Shown here one piece after another: positions 27,570-35,824 of a stretch of DNA of 64,000 nucleotides. The position numbers were made by a program, and so were the translations under genes. A model generated the notes under the pieces. It did no database searches, was not told where the DNA came from, and worked only from the letters and a program-made list of their open reading frames with translations. The stretch comes from Atopobacter phocae ATCC BAA-285 (lineage in GTDB: Bacteria; Bacillota; Bacilli; Lactobacillales; Aerococcaceae). Within the stretch, counting starts at the first letter, position 1, and every line of letters starts with the position of its first letter. The stretch lies in assembly GCF_000526675.1 (NCBI RefSeq), contig NZ_JAGN01000003.1:1-64000 (forward strand). Reading direction: 5' to 3'.

Positions 27570-27731
27570 AAAAAAACCCCATGCCAAAAAAATTGGCACA
27601 GGGACGATTACATCGCGGTTCCACCCTATTTCTGCTATTGCAGCACTTCAGTAGTTATTTAATTGTATAAACAATTTGCCATTTAAATTTGTTGGCTTTC
27701 ACCCTTCCAACTCGCTGCTTCTAATCCCCTT
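27570..27731 (-). promoter_or_regulatory. T-box leader of the glyQS operon
   Basis: Read leftward, the T-box sequence GGGTGGAACCGCG is at 27626-27614. It is followed by a terminator hairpin (CCCTGTGCCAA with TTGGCATGGGG, then a T run) at 27604-27570, which the T-box can pair with to form the antiterminator. The upstream GCGAGTTGG..GGGTGAAAGCCAAC stretch matches the apical part of Stem I. A GGC triplet at 27680-27678 is a candidate glycine specifier, but I could not draw the specifier loop with certainty. The gene order makes glycine the expected signal. Confidence 0.88.
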
Positions 27732-27732
27732 C

Positions 27733-27761
27733 ATTTTAATTCACATGTGCCAGAAATGCAA
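27733..27761 (-). promoter_or_regulatory. Candidate promoter for the glyQS T-box transcript
   Basis: Leftward -35 TTGCAT at 27761-27756, 17-bp spacer, -10 TAAAAT at 27738-27733, just past the recO stop. It would start transcription close to the first Stem I bases, which is tight, so an upstream promoter is also possible. Confidence 0.45.
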
Positions 27762-27772
27762 TTAAAATTAGA

Positions 27773-28561
27773 CTATTTAAACCATTTAAGCATATCTTCT
27801 AAGTAGTCCCAACTCTTCAAATGAATTCCAGCATAATCTTTATACAGATTATGCAATAATTGCTTAGCTGCTTGAAACGTTTCATCCTTTATATTCATTT
27901 GACCAAGTTTATTCGGCGTTATCAACCGCATCCGTTGGCACAATGCCACAGCTTGCGGCGACGTGGATAATAGACCTGGAACACTCTTATGCGTTTGTCT
28001 TAAATGGTTATATGCTTCAACTAAAATTACTCCATAAGGTTGATACGAAAAATAACAAGGCTCATGGAAAGCGTTCTTTCCCGTAATTTGACACGTCATC
28101 CAATCTGGATCGACACCAAAAAACGGTAAGACGTGCGTCTCAAGTAGGATTTGCAAAGCATTAGGACTTAATCCTTTTTCCAAATGATTCATCACTTGAA
28201 CTAAGACGTCAAATAATTCACGTTGCACTTCACCATCTTCAAAAGCTGCATCAATAAGTGCCATAAAGTAAATGGCATATGCATAATTGATAGGATCATT
28301 TTGCAACTTTAATCGGCTATTTTGAACCGATGCATCTTTCAAAAAGGATAAACCACTCGGATTAATGCGCCCAAGAAATTGGGAGTGTACAACTGGATTT
28401 AAACTACTTTTCAGTGGATGATTCGGCTGTTTCGAAAGGCCACGAATGAAAAACATCCGTTTGCCATATTCTGAAGTAAATATTTTAACGAGCGCATCGT
28501 GTTCGCGGTACTGTCTTTTAGTTAATACAATTCCTTCAAACGGGGTAAAATATTCACTCAC
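27773..28561 (-). CDS. recO: DNA repair protein RecO
   Basis: 262 residues. Mediator that loads RecA on SSB-coated DNA in the RecFOR pathway. The N-terminal OB fold has GIVLTKRQYREHDALVKIFTSEYG, and the C-terminal helical domain includes CQITGKNAFHEPCYFSY in the usual zinc-finger-like position, though the full four-Cys set is not present. The era-recO-glyQS order is typical of Firmicutes. It is 11 bp after era. Confidence 0.93.
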   Translation of the reverse strand: MSEYFTPFEGIVLTKRQYREHDALVKIFTSEYGKRMFFIRGLSKQPNHPLKSSLNPVVHSQFLGRINPSGLSFLKDASVQNSRLKLQNDPINYAYAIYFMALIDAAFEDGEVQRELFDVLVQVMNHLEKGLSPNALQILLETHVLPFFGVDPDWMTCQITGKNAFHEPCYFSYQPYGVILVEAYNHLRQTHKSVPGLLSTSPQAVALCQRMRLITPNKLGQMNIKDETFQAAKQLLHNLYKDYAGIHLKSWDYLEDMLKWFK

Positions 28562-28572
28562 GCCACTGCCTC

Positions 28573-29493
28573 CTAGTTATAATCTTTTTGACTATATCCT
28601 AAGTTTTCTAATGTACTCTTTTGATCGCGCCATTTTGGTTTAACTTTCACCCATAAATCAAGAAATACACGATTACCTAATAATTGTTCAATATCTTTAC
28701 GAGCGGCCGTTCCAATTTGTTTCAACATTTTTCCGCCTTTACCAATGATAATTCCTTTTTGGCTATCACGATCAATCATAATTGTTGCCTCAATGTGAAC
28801 CACATCTTTACTATCTGTTTTCATTGATTCGACTTGCACTGCCACTGAATGTGGCACTTCATCACGTGTCATTAAAAAGATTTTTTCGCGAATAAATTCA
28901 CTTACGACAAATCGTTCGGGATGATCTGTTACTTGATCTTTTGGATAGTACATTGGTCCAACTGGTAAATTCTTTTTCAGTAAATCTAAGAATGTAGATA
29001 AATTAGCACCATTCAAAGCAGAAATTGGAATAATTTCTTTGAAGTTTAACAAGTGACGATATTCTTCTACCGTGTCGAAAACTTCTTCTGGTGTCATTAA
29101 ATCAATTTTGTTCAATAACAAGAAAATAGGTGTTTTGATTTGACTTAATTTTTCGATAATAAATTTATCTCCAGGTCCTAATTTCTCATTTCCGTTGATT
29201 ACTAAACAAACCATATCTACTTCTTTTAAACTGCTATATGCGCTTTTATTCATAAATTCACCAAGTTCATGTTTTGGTTTATGAATCCCTGGTGTGTCAA
29301 TAAAGATAATTTGCGCATCATCATCCGTATAGACACCTTGAATTTTATTTCGAGTTGTTTGCGCTGTATCTGACATGATTGCTACTTTTTGTCCTAACAT
29401 TTGATTCATTAACGTTGATTTACCAACGTTTGGTCGTCCGACAATTGCAGCGAATCCTGAGTGAAACTCTTTTTTTGTTTTCAGTGTGCTCAA
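28573..29493 (-). CDS. era: GTPase Era
   Basis: 306 residues. GTPase for 30S maturation that binds the 3' end of 16S rRNA. The G domain has [10 protein letters not shown] (G1), DTAQTTRNK (G2 region), DTPGIHKP (G3) and LNKIDL (G4). The C-terminal KH domain has [15 protein letters not shown]. The length is standard. It is 8 bp after dgkA and 11 bp before recO, in the conserved phoH-ybeY-dgkA-era cluster. Confidence 0.98.
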   Translation of the reverse strand: MSTLKTKKEFHSGFAAIVGRPNVGKSTLMNQMLGQKVAIMSDTAQTTRNKIQGVYTDDDAQIIFIDTPGIHKPKHELGEFMNKSAYSSLKEVDMVCLVINGNEKLGPGDKFIIEKLSQIKTPIFLLLNKIDLMTPEEVFDTVEEYRHLLNFKEIIPISALNGANLSTFLDLLKKNLPVGPMYYPKDQVTDHPERFVVSEFIREKIFLMTRDEVPHSVAVQVESMKTDSKDVVHIEATIMIDRDSQKGIIIGKGGKMLKQIGTAARKDIEQLLGNRVFLDLWVKVKPKWRDQKSTLENLGYSQKDYN

Positions 29494-29501
29494 TCTCCTT
29501 T

Positions 29502-29876
29502 TTATAATAAGCCATTTAATAATTTAGGTAAAAATATTATCATTCCGACCAATACAGCAATCACACTAGCTAATACCACACCGCCTGCTGCGACATCTTT
29601 AGCTCGTTTAGCTAAAATATGATAATGATTATCTGTTATTAAGTCAGTTAAATATTCAACTGTTGTATTCCATATTTCCATTAATAGTACGAGGGCAATC
29701 GCAAAGACTAGTACAATCCACTCCATCCAATGTAATTGAAAGAATAGACCACTCAGCAAAACTACAACACTAACTAATAATTGCCTTCTGAAATTAGATT
29801 CCATCTGCCAAACAATTTTTAATCCGTCCCATGCATGCCCGAGTGATTTTTGAAACGTTTTATTTTTCCAATCCAT
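29502..29876 (-). CDS. dgkA: Diacylglycerol/undecaprenol kinase (DgkA family)
   Basis: 124 residues, an integral membrane kinase with three helices after an N-terminal amphipathic helix. [13 protein letters not shown] (about 66-78) and [12 protein letters not shown] (88-99) hold the metal- and ATP-binding residues of the family. Gram-positive members mainly phosphorylate undecaprenol to supply the lipid carrier of wall synthesis. The gene overlaps the end of ybeY by 17 bp, which implies coupled translation. Confidence 0.94.
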   Translation of the reverse strand: MDWKNKTFQKSLGHAWDGLKIVWQMESNFRRQLLVSVVVLLSGLFFQLHWMEWIVLVFAIALVLLMEIWNTTVEYLTDLITDNHYHILAKRAKDVAAGGVVLASVIAVLVGMIIFLPKLLNGLL

Positions 29877-30336
29877 AAGCGTTTAGAAGCTCCTTTTGTA
29901 GCCCAAACATTACTTTTTCATCTTCAGGGGTTTGATGATCGTAGCCCATTAAGTGTAAAAATCCATGAACAGCAAGAAATCCTAGTTCACGATATAAACC
30001 ATGTCCGTACTCCTCAGCTTGTTCTTTAGCTCGTTCAATTGAAATAATAATATCGCCATAATGATGCGGTAAATCCAATTCTTCATCGTCAAAGTCGATC
30101 ATTAATTCGCCTTCGACTGGATCATCCATCGCAAAACTAATCACATCTGTTGGACGATCTATTCCACGGTATTCTGCATTAATTTCTTGGATACGTTCAT
30201 TTGTCACAATTGTAACTGAACATTCTGAACGATCACTTAACTTTAATTCTTCACTGGCAAAAGTTAACACATTTTGGATTAAGTCAGCTTGTTCAGTTGT
30301 TAATAAATTCATTTCATCCATAAAATCGATTTGCAT
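29860..30336 (-). CDS. ybeY: Endoribonuclease YbeY
   Basis: 158 residues. Zinc-dependent rRNA maturation factor (16S 3' end, ribosome quality control). The metal motif is HGFLHLMGYDH (about 124-134). It is preceded by TDVISFAMD and GDIIISIERAKEQAEEYGH, also signatures. Its ATG shares a base with the end of phoH and its 3' end overlaps dgkA by 17 bp. Confidence 0.97.
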   Translation of the reverse strand: MQIDFMDEMNLLTTEQADLIQNVLTFASEELKLSDRSECSVTIVTNERIQEINAEYRGIDRPTDVISFAMDDPVEGELMIDFDDEELDLPHHYGDIIISIERAKEQAEEYGHGLYRELGFLAVHGFLHLMGYDHQTPEDEKVMFGLQKELLNAYGLEK

Positions 30337-31346
30337 TATTCTGTCTCATCACTTTCTTTATCCATTTTTGTTGGTACTTGTTGTTTCTTTTTTTCAAGTT
30401 GGCTATATGCATTAATAATATCCGCAACTAACGGATGACGAATAACATCTTCTGCTGATAATTTAATGCGACTTACTCGTTTTAAATGCTCTAATTTATT
30501 CCACGCATCAATTAACCCGCTCTTTTGCCCAGCCGGTAAATCAATCTGTGTAATGTCTCCATTCACAACCATTTTACTTCCAAAACCTAGTCGTGTCAGG
30601 AACATCCGCATTTGAGCTGTTGTTGTATTTTGAGCTTCATCTAAAATAATGAACGCATCATTTAATGTCCGTCCACGCATATAAGCAAGAGGGGCAATTT
30701 CAATGACACCTCGTTCCATTAATCGCTCGGTGTGATCAATTCCATAAATCGTATATAACGCATCATATAGTGGACGCAAATAAGGATCGACCTTTTCCTT
30801 CAAATCACCTGGTAGAAAACCTAAATTTTCTCCAGCTTCAACTGCTGGACGGGTTAAAATGATTTTTTTCACTTCGCCTTGTCTTAGTGCAGTTGTCGCT
30901 AATACAACAGCTAAAAACGTCTTGCCGGTTCCAGCTGGGCCAACACCTATTGTTAAGTCATGTTTTCTAATTCCGTTAATATATGTTTGTTGTCCCGCTG
31001 TTTTAGGACGAATGGGCTGTCTTTCATGCGTTCTTCCAATTTCTTGTCGGTACAAGTTTAAAAAGGCATCCAAAGTGTTTTTTTCAGCCATTTTAATCGC
31101 TGTCACGATATCTTGCGGCGCTAATGTTATACCACTCGCTATTAAAGTTTCTAATTCATTAAGTAAACGACGAATAATCGATGTTTTTGATGCGTCACCC
31201 AATACTGTAATCGTTTCTCCTCGTGTAAATAATTCTACTTTAAAAGCTTGTTCAATTAAAATTAAATGACGATCATTTGGGCCTAAAAGTACTGGTAATA
31301 GCTCAGGATGTTTTAATTCAATAATCAGATCGTTATTTTCTTGCAA
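30336..31346 (-). CDS. phoH: PhoH family ATPase
   Basis: 336 residues. A P-loop ATPase with a PhoH core: the Walker A motif is GPAGTGKTFLA (about 137-147), Walker B is FIILDEAQN, and TRPAVEAGE and GDITQIDLP are family hallmarks. The N-terminal 100 residues contain a KH-like region. The C-terminus is basic and Gln-rich (KKKQQVPTKMDKE). It has been linked to RNA metabolism and is nearly always upstream of ybeY, as here, with a one-base overlap. Confidence 0.96.
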   Translation of the reverse strand: MQENNDLIIELKHPELLPVLLGPNDRHLILIEQAFKVELFTRGETITVLGDASKTSIIRRLLNELETLIASGITLAPQDIVTAIKMAEKNTLDAFLNLYRQEIGRTHERQPIRPKTAGQQTYINGIRKHDLTIGVGPAGTGKTFLAVVLATTALRQGEVKKIILTRPAVEAGENLGFLPGDLKEKVDPYLRPLYDALYTIYGIDHTERLMERGVIEIAPLAYMRGRTLNDAFIILDEAQNTTTAQMRMFLTRLGFGSKMVVNGDITQIDLPAGQKSGLIDAWNKLEHLKRVSRIKLSAEDVIRHPLVADIINAYSQLEKKKQQVPTKMDKESDETE

Positions 31347-31376
31347 ATGATAACCTCTCTTCTCTTTTACTACAAG

Positions 31377-31820
31377 TTAATTCAACAATTCCATTGCAAT
31401 GTCACGAATGACTGACCCTTCTGCTTGGCCTTTCATTTGCTTTGTTGCTTCTCCCATTAATTTGCCAAATTCTTTCTTACTTGTAATACCTAATTCGTCT
31501 ACTAAACGTTCTAATTCTGCTTTAACTTCTTCAACGCTCAATTGTTGTGGTAAATATTGTTTCACAATTTCAATTTCAAATTGAACTTTTTCAATTAAGT
31601 CTTCACGACTTGCTTGTTCAAATTCTCTTTTTGAATCTTGACGTTGTTTTAATTCACGCGACATAATAGTCACTTCTTCTTCTTGAGATAAATCAGATTG
31701 TTTGTCAATTGCAGCGTTTTGGACAGCTGCTTTTAACATACGCAATACACTCAATGTCTCCTTATCTCTTTTTTTCATTGCTGCTTTAATATCTTGATTC
31801 AATTGTTCAATCAGGCTCAT
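31377..31820 (-). CDS. yqeY: GatB/YqeY domain protein
   Basis: 147 residues. The YqeY family resembles the tRNA-binding tail of GatB and may help in tRNA handling. It starts SLIEQLNQDIKAAMKKRDKETLSVLRML and ends with GKLMGEATKQMKGQAEGS, both diagnostic. It is downstream of rpsU, the usual Firmicute order, but separated from it by a terminator and with its own candidate promoter, so it heads the phoH-era unit. Confidence 0.95.
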   Translation of the reverse strand: MSLIEQLNQDIKAAMKKRDKETLSVLRMLKAAVQNAAIDKQSDLSQEEEVTIMSRELKQRQDSKREFEQASREDLIEKVQFEIEIVKQYLPQQLSVEEVKAELERLVDELGITSKKEFGKLMGEATKQMKGQAEGSVIRDIAMELLN

Positions 31821-31873
31821 GTAACTCTTCCTTCCTTCAACTTACTCATTTATCGATGGTAATCTATACTCTT

Positions 31874-31902
31874 ATTATCCTTTATTTTCGGTGGATTTAC
31901 AA
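31874..31902 (-). promoter_or_regulatory. Candidate promoter of the yqeY-phoH-ybeY-dgkA-era-recO unit
   Basis: Leftward -35 TTGTAA at 31902-31897, 17-bp spacer, -10 GATAAT at 31879-31874, about 55 bp before the yqeY start. Confidence 0.5.
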
Positions 31903-31942
31903 TAGAACGAATTCAACTTAAATAAATCTAAAAACTTGAAAC

Positions 31943-31972
31943 AAAAAAGCTGGAACATAAAGTCCCAGCTTC
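31943..31972 (-). terminator. Terminator after rpsU
   Basis: Leftward AAGCTGG pairs with CCAGCTT around a loop, followed by a run of Ts. It separates rpsU from yqeY. Confidence 0.85.
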
Positions 31973-31988
31973 TCACTAATCATGTGGA

Positions 31989-32162
31989 TTAATGTTTACG
32001 TTTACGTGCTGCCTCAGATTTTTTCTTACGACGAACACTTGGTTTTTCATAAAATTCACGTTTACGTGCTTCTTGCAACGTACCAGATTTTGACACGTTA
32101 CGTTTAAAGCGGCGAAGAGCGTCGTCAAGTGACTCATTCTTGCGAACAATTGTTTTTGACAT
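31989..32162 (-). CDS. rpsU: 30S ribosomal protein S21
   Basis: 57 residues from the ATG at 32162, chosen because GGAGGGAGG lies just upstream; the frame extends to 32222 but without a ribosome site. It has [20 protein letters not shown] and a strongly basic C-terminus ending [13 protein letters not shown]. It is a small-subunit protein needed for initiation. The short stretch to yqeY holds a terminator. Confidence 0.97.
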   Translation of the reverse strand: MSKTIVRKNESLDDALRRFKRNVSKSGTLQEARKREFYEKPSVRRKKKSEAARKRKH

Positions 32163-32245
32163 GTTAATTCCCTCCCTCCGAGCTTTTAAGTAACGATTTG
32201 CTAATGACTTAACATATATCATTTAAAACAAAATGTCCTTTTAAT

Positions 32246-32274
32246 AGTTTACAAAATGTTTTCCTATACGTCAA
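32246..32274 (-). promoter_or_regulatory. rpsU promoter
   Basis: Leftward -35 TTGACG at 32274-32269, 17-bp spacer, -10 TAAACT at 32251-32246, about 85 bp before the start codon. A good match to the housekeeping consensus. Confidence 0.65.
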
Positions 32275-32351
32275 CTACATTTTACAAATATATCCTTTTA
32301 TTTTTTGATAATTTTTTAGTGTGCTGTAATCCTTAACCATTTAGCTTTTTG

Positions 32352-34010
32352 CTATGCATCAAGTGTTGAAGCGATTTCTCTGATGAGTTCTTGTAATGAG
32401 CTAATTACCTCTGCTGGTAGCGGATGGTTTGGATATAATTTATTGTGTTCTAATACGTAATCTAAACGACGTTGCATACGATTTCTTAATTTAACCCGAT
32501 ACGCATTGTCTTCGACTGGAATGTGGAAATCTTCAATTTCAGCGTATTGTACATCTTTTAATAATGGGAAATCCATATAAGTCGCTGTTTGTTCAACATT
32601 ACTTTCAATGATTCCAAGTGTATGATGTGGTTTTACTTTATCATTTAAGAAGAATCCCGTATTTACTATATAACAATCTACTTGTCTTTCTTCAAATAAC
32701 GCTTTAAATTTTTCATAATCTTCTACTAATGGATAAACACGGAATGGATTAGCATAAGGTTCAATGACTAACTCATCTTGTTTGCCTATAATATTTTCAG
32801 CACTTGAACGTTTTGTTGCTAATGTACAACCAAATGTTGCTGCTAAAACTGGATCATTGATTTTTAAAACTGGTGGAAGTGAATCATCTTTCATAATCCA
32901 ATAAATCGCATTAATCGGTTCTGTAATATGATCAACACGGTTAGGCGTTGCATAGCGCGACTTCACTGTCCGACCATTTCCATTACGAATATCTTGGGTG
33001 ACTAATACTCGTTCACCCTCTTTATTTCTAGTTACTCCAACGTTTTGAACGGTCATAAAATAATTTTGCTCACGATGACCTACTGGATAGTCATTGGTTT
33101 TATCAAAGTAAGAAGGTTCTAGTGCAACGGATGATCCTGTGATTAAATTGATAACAAAAGCATCATCATGCAATACTTCGATATTATATTTATCATTATG
33201 TTTAGCATGAGTTAAGGTAGATTTACCTGATCCGGATAAACCAAAGAAGCTAGCGACATAATCCCGCTCATTGACATCACGGAAAATTTTCAATCCACCA
33301 TGACAAGAACAAAAACCATTACGGGCTGCTGTTCCCCACGCCAGTGTTAAAGTACCTTTTTTGATTTCACCAAAATAATTTAACCCTAAAATCATAGCAA
33401 CATTATGTTCTGGATCAAAGTATGCCAATCCATTTGGATAATCTGGGTGACGCCAATCTGGGTCAAAGAAAACATAAATATCATTTTCATCGTATGTAAC
33501 AGAATTTTTATAACGTTTTGAATACTGTGCATTGTAAATTTGGAAGTTAAGTAGCCAACTATATAAGTTGTTAATTTGAGTTTGTGGCATTGTGATATGC
33601 GCTTTTACCATAAATTCTTCGTCTAATCCGACAATCGTTGTTGCACGATAAAACGGCTTTAAGCTTCCTTGATAGGCTGCTTCGCGAATAATCTTTTCAA
33701 GTACTTCGTCTTCTTTTGGATTTTGTCCAACAATTCGACGTGCTGCTGCCGTCCGTCCGACTACCGCTCCACCATTTTGCACTAGGATATGTGCTTGACT
33801 AGGTAAACCAAGTTCTTCAGCAAACTGCACATGTTGATCCATTACAATTGTATTTGGTGCTTCTTTAGCCAAATGGTACGCTTGTTTGATGGATTCAATT
33901 TCGACTGCATTATTACCATAAAAAGCTGTTTCAACAACTGTTTTAAGTTGTGAGAAATAACGTTGCTCTGCTCGAATTTCTTCATTTTTAAATGTTTCAA
34001 CTGTTGACAT
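32352..34010 (-). CDS. pckA: Phosphoenolpyruvate carboxykinase (ATP)
   Basis: 552 residues from the ATG at 34010; a TTG four codons upstream is in frame but less likely. It interconverts oxaloacetate + ATP and PEP + CO2 in gluconeogenesis or anaplerosis. The kinase loop is GLSGSGKST, with the metal-binding DDAFVI close behind, and FDPEHNVAMILGLNYFGEIKK and NGNGRTVKSRYATPNR are hallmark segments. It is longer than the 520-540 of many bacterial enzymes because of N-terminal residues. A cre-like site lies on its promoter, suggesting CcpA repression in glucose. It is monocistronic. No clear terminator follows. Confidence 0.96.
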   Translation of the reverse strand: MSTVETFKNEEIRAEQRYFSQLKTVVETAFYGNNAVEIESIKQAYHLAKEAPNTIVMDQHVQFAEELGLPSQAHILVQNGGAVVGRTAAARRIVGQNPKEDEVLEKIIREAAYQGSLKPFYRATTIVGLDEEFMVKAHITMPQTQINNLYSWLLNFQIYNAQYSKRYKNSVTYDENDIYVFFDPDWRHPDYPNGLAYFDPEHNVAMILGLNYFGEIKKGTLTLAWGTAARNGFCSCHGGLKIFRDVNERDYVASFFGLSGSGKSTLTHAKHNDKYNIEVLHDDAFVINLITGSSVALEPSYFDKTNDYPVGHREQNYFMTVQNVGVTRNKEGERVLVTQDIRNGNGRTVKSRYATPNRVDHITEPINAIYWIMKDDSLPPVLKINDPVLAATFGCTLATKRSSAENIIGKQDELVIEPYANPFRVYPLVEDYEKFKALFEERQVDCYIVNTGFFLNDKVKPHHTLGIIESNVEQTATYMDFPLLKDVQYAEIEDFHIPVEDNAYRVKLRNRMQRRLDYVLEHNKLYPNHPLPAEVISSLQELIREIASTLDA

Positions 34011-34060
34011 ATCACATTCCAACCTTTCTCAAATAATTTACTTGGTTTTATTACATCTGT

Positions 34061-34089
34061 ATTATAACACTTTAACCCACTTAGTGAAA
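34061..34089 (-). promoter_or_regulatory. pckA promoter, extended -10
   Basis: Leftward TG-T-TATAAT (-10 at 34066-34061), a perfect extended -10, with a poor -35 (TTTCAC, 34089-34084) 17 bp upstream. That -35 position falls within the cre-like site. Confidence 0.65.
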
Positions 34090-34098
34090 GCGCTTTTA
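34085..34098. promoter_or_regulatory. cre-like catabolite-responsive element
   Basis: TGAAAGCGCTTTTA: 13 of 14 bases fit the CcpA operator consensus TGWAANCGNTNWCA, with the palindromic AAAGCGCTTT centre intact. It covers the pckA -35 position, so CcpA would occlude the promoter. birA, about 130 bp away on the other side, is less likely to be the target. Confidence 0.7.
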
Positions 34099-34163
34099 AA
34101 TATGTTTCGTGTGTATTTTTTGTGTTTATTTAAGTTCTTTGTCACCCTTTATTCGAAAAACGG

Positions 34164-34193
34164 TTGACACAACGAATAAGAGTTCATTACACT
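34164..34193 (+). promoter_or_regulatory. Candidate birA promoter
   Basis: -35 TTGACA at 34164-34169, 18-bp spacer, -10 TACACT at 34188-34193; the start codon follows at 34226. I could not identify a clear BirA operator with the usual spaced GTTAAC inverted repeat. Confidence 0.55.
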
Positions 34194-34225
34194 GTATTCA
34201 TATTACTGTAGAAAGGAGTTAAGAT

Positions 34226-35200
34226 ATGCAATTAAAAGAAGCTTTACGTTCCTATTTTCTGACACACCAAAATGAAGTAATTTCTGGAGCAGATTTAGGG
34301 CGTGAACTTAATGTTAGTCGAAATGCTATATGGAAAGTCATTAATCAATTAAAAGAAGAATTACCTATTGAATCCATTGCTAAATCTGGGTATCGTTTAT
34401 CATTTGATCCGTCATTATTGCATGATGATCAATTACGTTTAGCGTTTCAAAATCAGAAAGTTATTCCTAATCACGTCTTGTTCACAGAAACAATCGATTC
34501 AACGAATTCTTACGCTAAAAATCATTTGTTCCAGCAAGACTTCCCTTCAATTATTGTTTCCAATGAACAAACAGCTGGGCGTGGTCGTTATCAACGAGAG
34601 TTTCTTTCGCCTGCTCAAACTGGCATTTATTTAACCATTTCATTTAAAATGCTCCCTCATTTTACCGATGCAGGACTTATTACAACTGCAGCAGCCGTCG
34701 CAGTAAGACGTGCAATTACGTCTTTATATCACATTGATTTATCCATCAAATGGGTTAATGATTTATTTCTTCATTCAAAAAAAGTAGCTGGCATTTTAAC
34801 TGAAGCAACTACGAATTTAGAAAGTGGGACGATTGATTCTGTTTTTTTAGGAATTGGATTGAATCTCCTTCCCTTACCGGAACTGCCTAATGAATTATCT
34901 CATATTGTTGGAAGTCTATTTCCTGAATCACTACCCGAGTCATTTAATCGATTGGATCTCGTACTTTCCATTTGGCAACATTTTTGGGACATTATTCAAA
35001 ACGATCATACATTTCAGTTTTTAAAAGAATATAAAGCTGCCTGTTTTCTGATTGGGCAACGCATTCAATATTCAAAACATGGTACTACTTATACTGGCAT
35101 TGCAGTTGATATTGATCAACGCGGTAATTTAATCGTAGAAGACGAGAATCATACTCGCGATAAATTATATTATGGTGAAGTGCAATTATTAAAAAAATAA
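34226..35200 (+). CDS. birA: Biotin--[acetyl-CoA carboxylase] ligase / biotin repressor BirA
   Basis: 324 residues. Activates biotin to biotinyl-AMP and attaches it to the carboxylase carrier protein. The N-terminal winged helix (ISGADLGRELNVSRNAIWKVI) shows it is the bifunctional, DNA-binding type. The catalytic domain has ETIDSTNSYAK, the biotin loop GRGRYQREF, and IKWVNDLFLHSKKVAGIL. It is followed 22 bp later by bioY, so ligase and transporter are probably one transcript. AAAGGAG precedes the ATG. Confidence 0.96.
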   Translation: MQLKEALRSYFLTHQNEVISGADLGRELNVSRNAIWKVINQLKEELPIESIAKSGYRLSFDPSLLHDDQLRLAFQNQKVIPNHVLFTETIDSTNSYAKNHLFQQDFPSIIVSNEQTAGRGRYQREFLSPAQTGIYLTISFKMLPHFTDAGLITTAAAVAVRRAITSLYHIDLSIKWVNDLFLHSKKVAGILTEATTNLESGTIDSVFLGIGLNLLPLPELPNELSHIVGSLFPESLPESFNRLDLVLSIWQHFWDIIQNDHTFQFLKEYKAACFLIGQRIQYSKHGTTYTGIAVDIDQRGNLIVEDENHTRDKLYYGEVQLLKK

Positions 35201-35222
35201 AATAAATAGGAGTTTACATTAT

Positions 35223-35750
35223 ATGAAATCATCATCAACAAAATATTTAATTTTAGCTAGTCTTTTTGCTGCCCTAACCTTTCTATTCGGATATATTTCG
35301 ATTCCGGTAGGACCTGTTCCAATTACCTTGCAAACGTTAGGTGTTAATTTATCAGGTATGTTATTACCTTCTCCGTTTGGCGCCTTGGCTATGACGGTGC
35401 ATTTACTACTAAAAGTTATTATGGGCGCTAATCCCCTTACTACACCTAGCTTCGGCTTTTTAATCGGTTTTATTCTTCAAAATATTTTATTAGCTGCTTA
35501 TTTGAAAAAATATTCATTTTCATTTAGTGTTAAACATTTAGTCCCATTATCTCTTATAGCATTATTGACGCCATACATGATTGGATTCCCGTACATGTTT
35601 TATATGGTAAAATATGTTTTTCATTTAGAGGGTAATCTTTTACATTGGTTAAACGCTGGATTTTTCATTTTCTTACCCGGTGATATTTTAAAATGGATTG
35701 TTTCTGTTATTTTATATAATCGATTAAGACGTATTAAACAAATTTTTTAA
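35223..35750 (+). CDS. bioY: Biotin transporter substrate-binding protein BioY
   Basis: 175 residues, about six membrane helices. S component of an ECF transporter for biotin. VGPVPITLQTLGVNLSGMLL (25-44) and a central PSFGFLIGF are diagnostic. No EcfAA'T genes are adjacent, so it should use a shared energising module encoded elsewhere. With birA it suggests that the organism imports biotin; no bio synthesis genes are in the window. Confidence 0.95.
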   Translation: MKSSSTKYLILASLFAALTFLFGYISIPVGPVPITLQTLGVNLSGMLLPSPFGALAMTVHLLLKVIMGANPLTTPSFGFLIGFILQNILLAAYLKKYSFSFSVKHLVPLSLIALLTPYMIGFPYMFYMVKYVFHLEGNLLHWLNAGFFIFLPGDILKWIVSVILYNRLRRIKQIF

Positions 35751-35788
35751 TTGATTTTTCAATTTTAGCCTAATTTCTTCTAAATATT

Positions 35789-35797
35789 TGGTATGAT
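35789..35797 (+). promoter_or_regulatory. Extended -10 promoter of the 368-residue unknown gene
   Basis: TG-G-TATGAT at 35789-35797 between bioY and the next gene, 28 bp before its ATG. No clear -35. Confidence 0.45.
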
Positions 35798-35824
35798 AAA
35801 AGAGAGCAAATAGAGGAGGAAATT

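Noticed and set aside
30859-31269. A 136-codon open frame on the + strand
   Set aside because: It is wholly antisense to phoH, which has all family motifs, and has no ribosome site or recognisable protein features.
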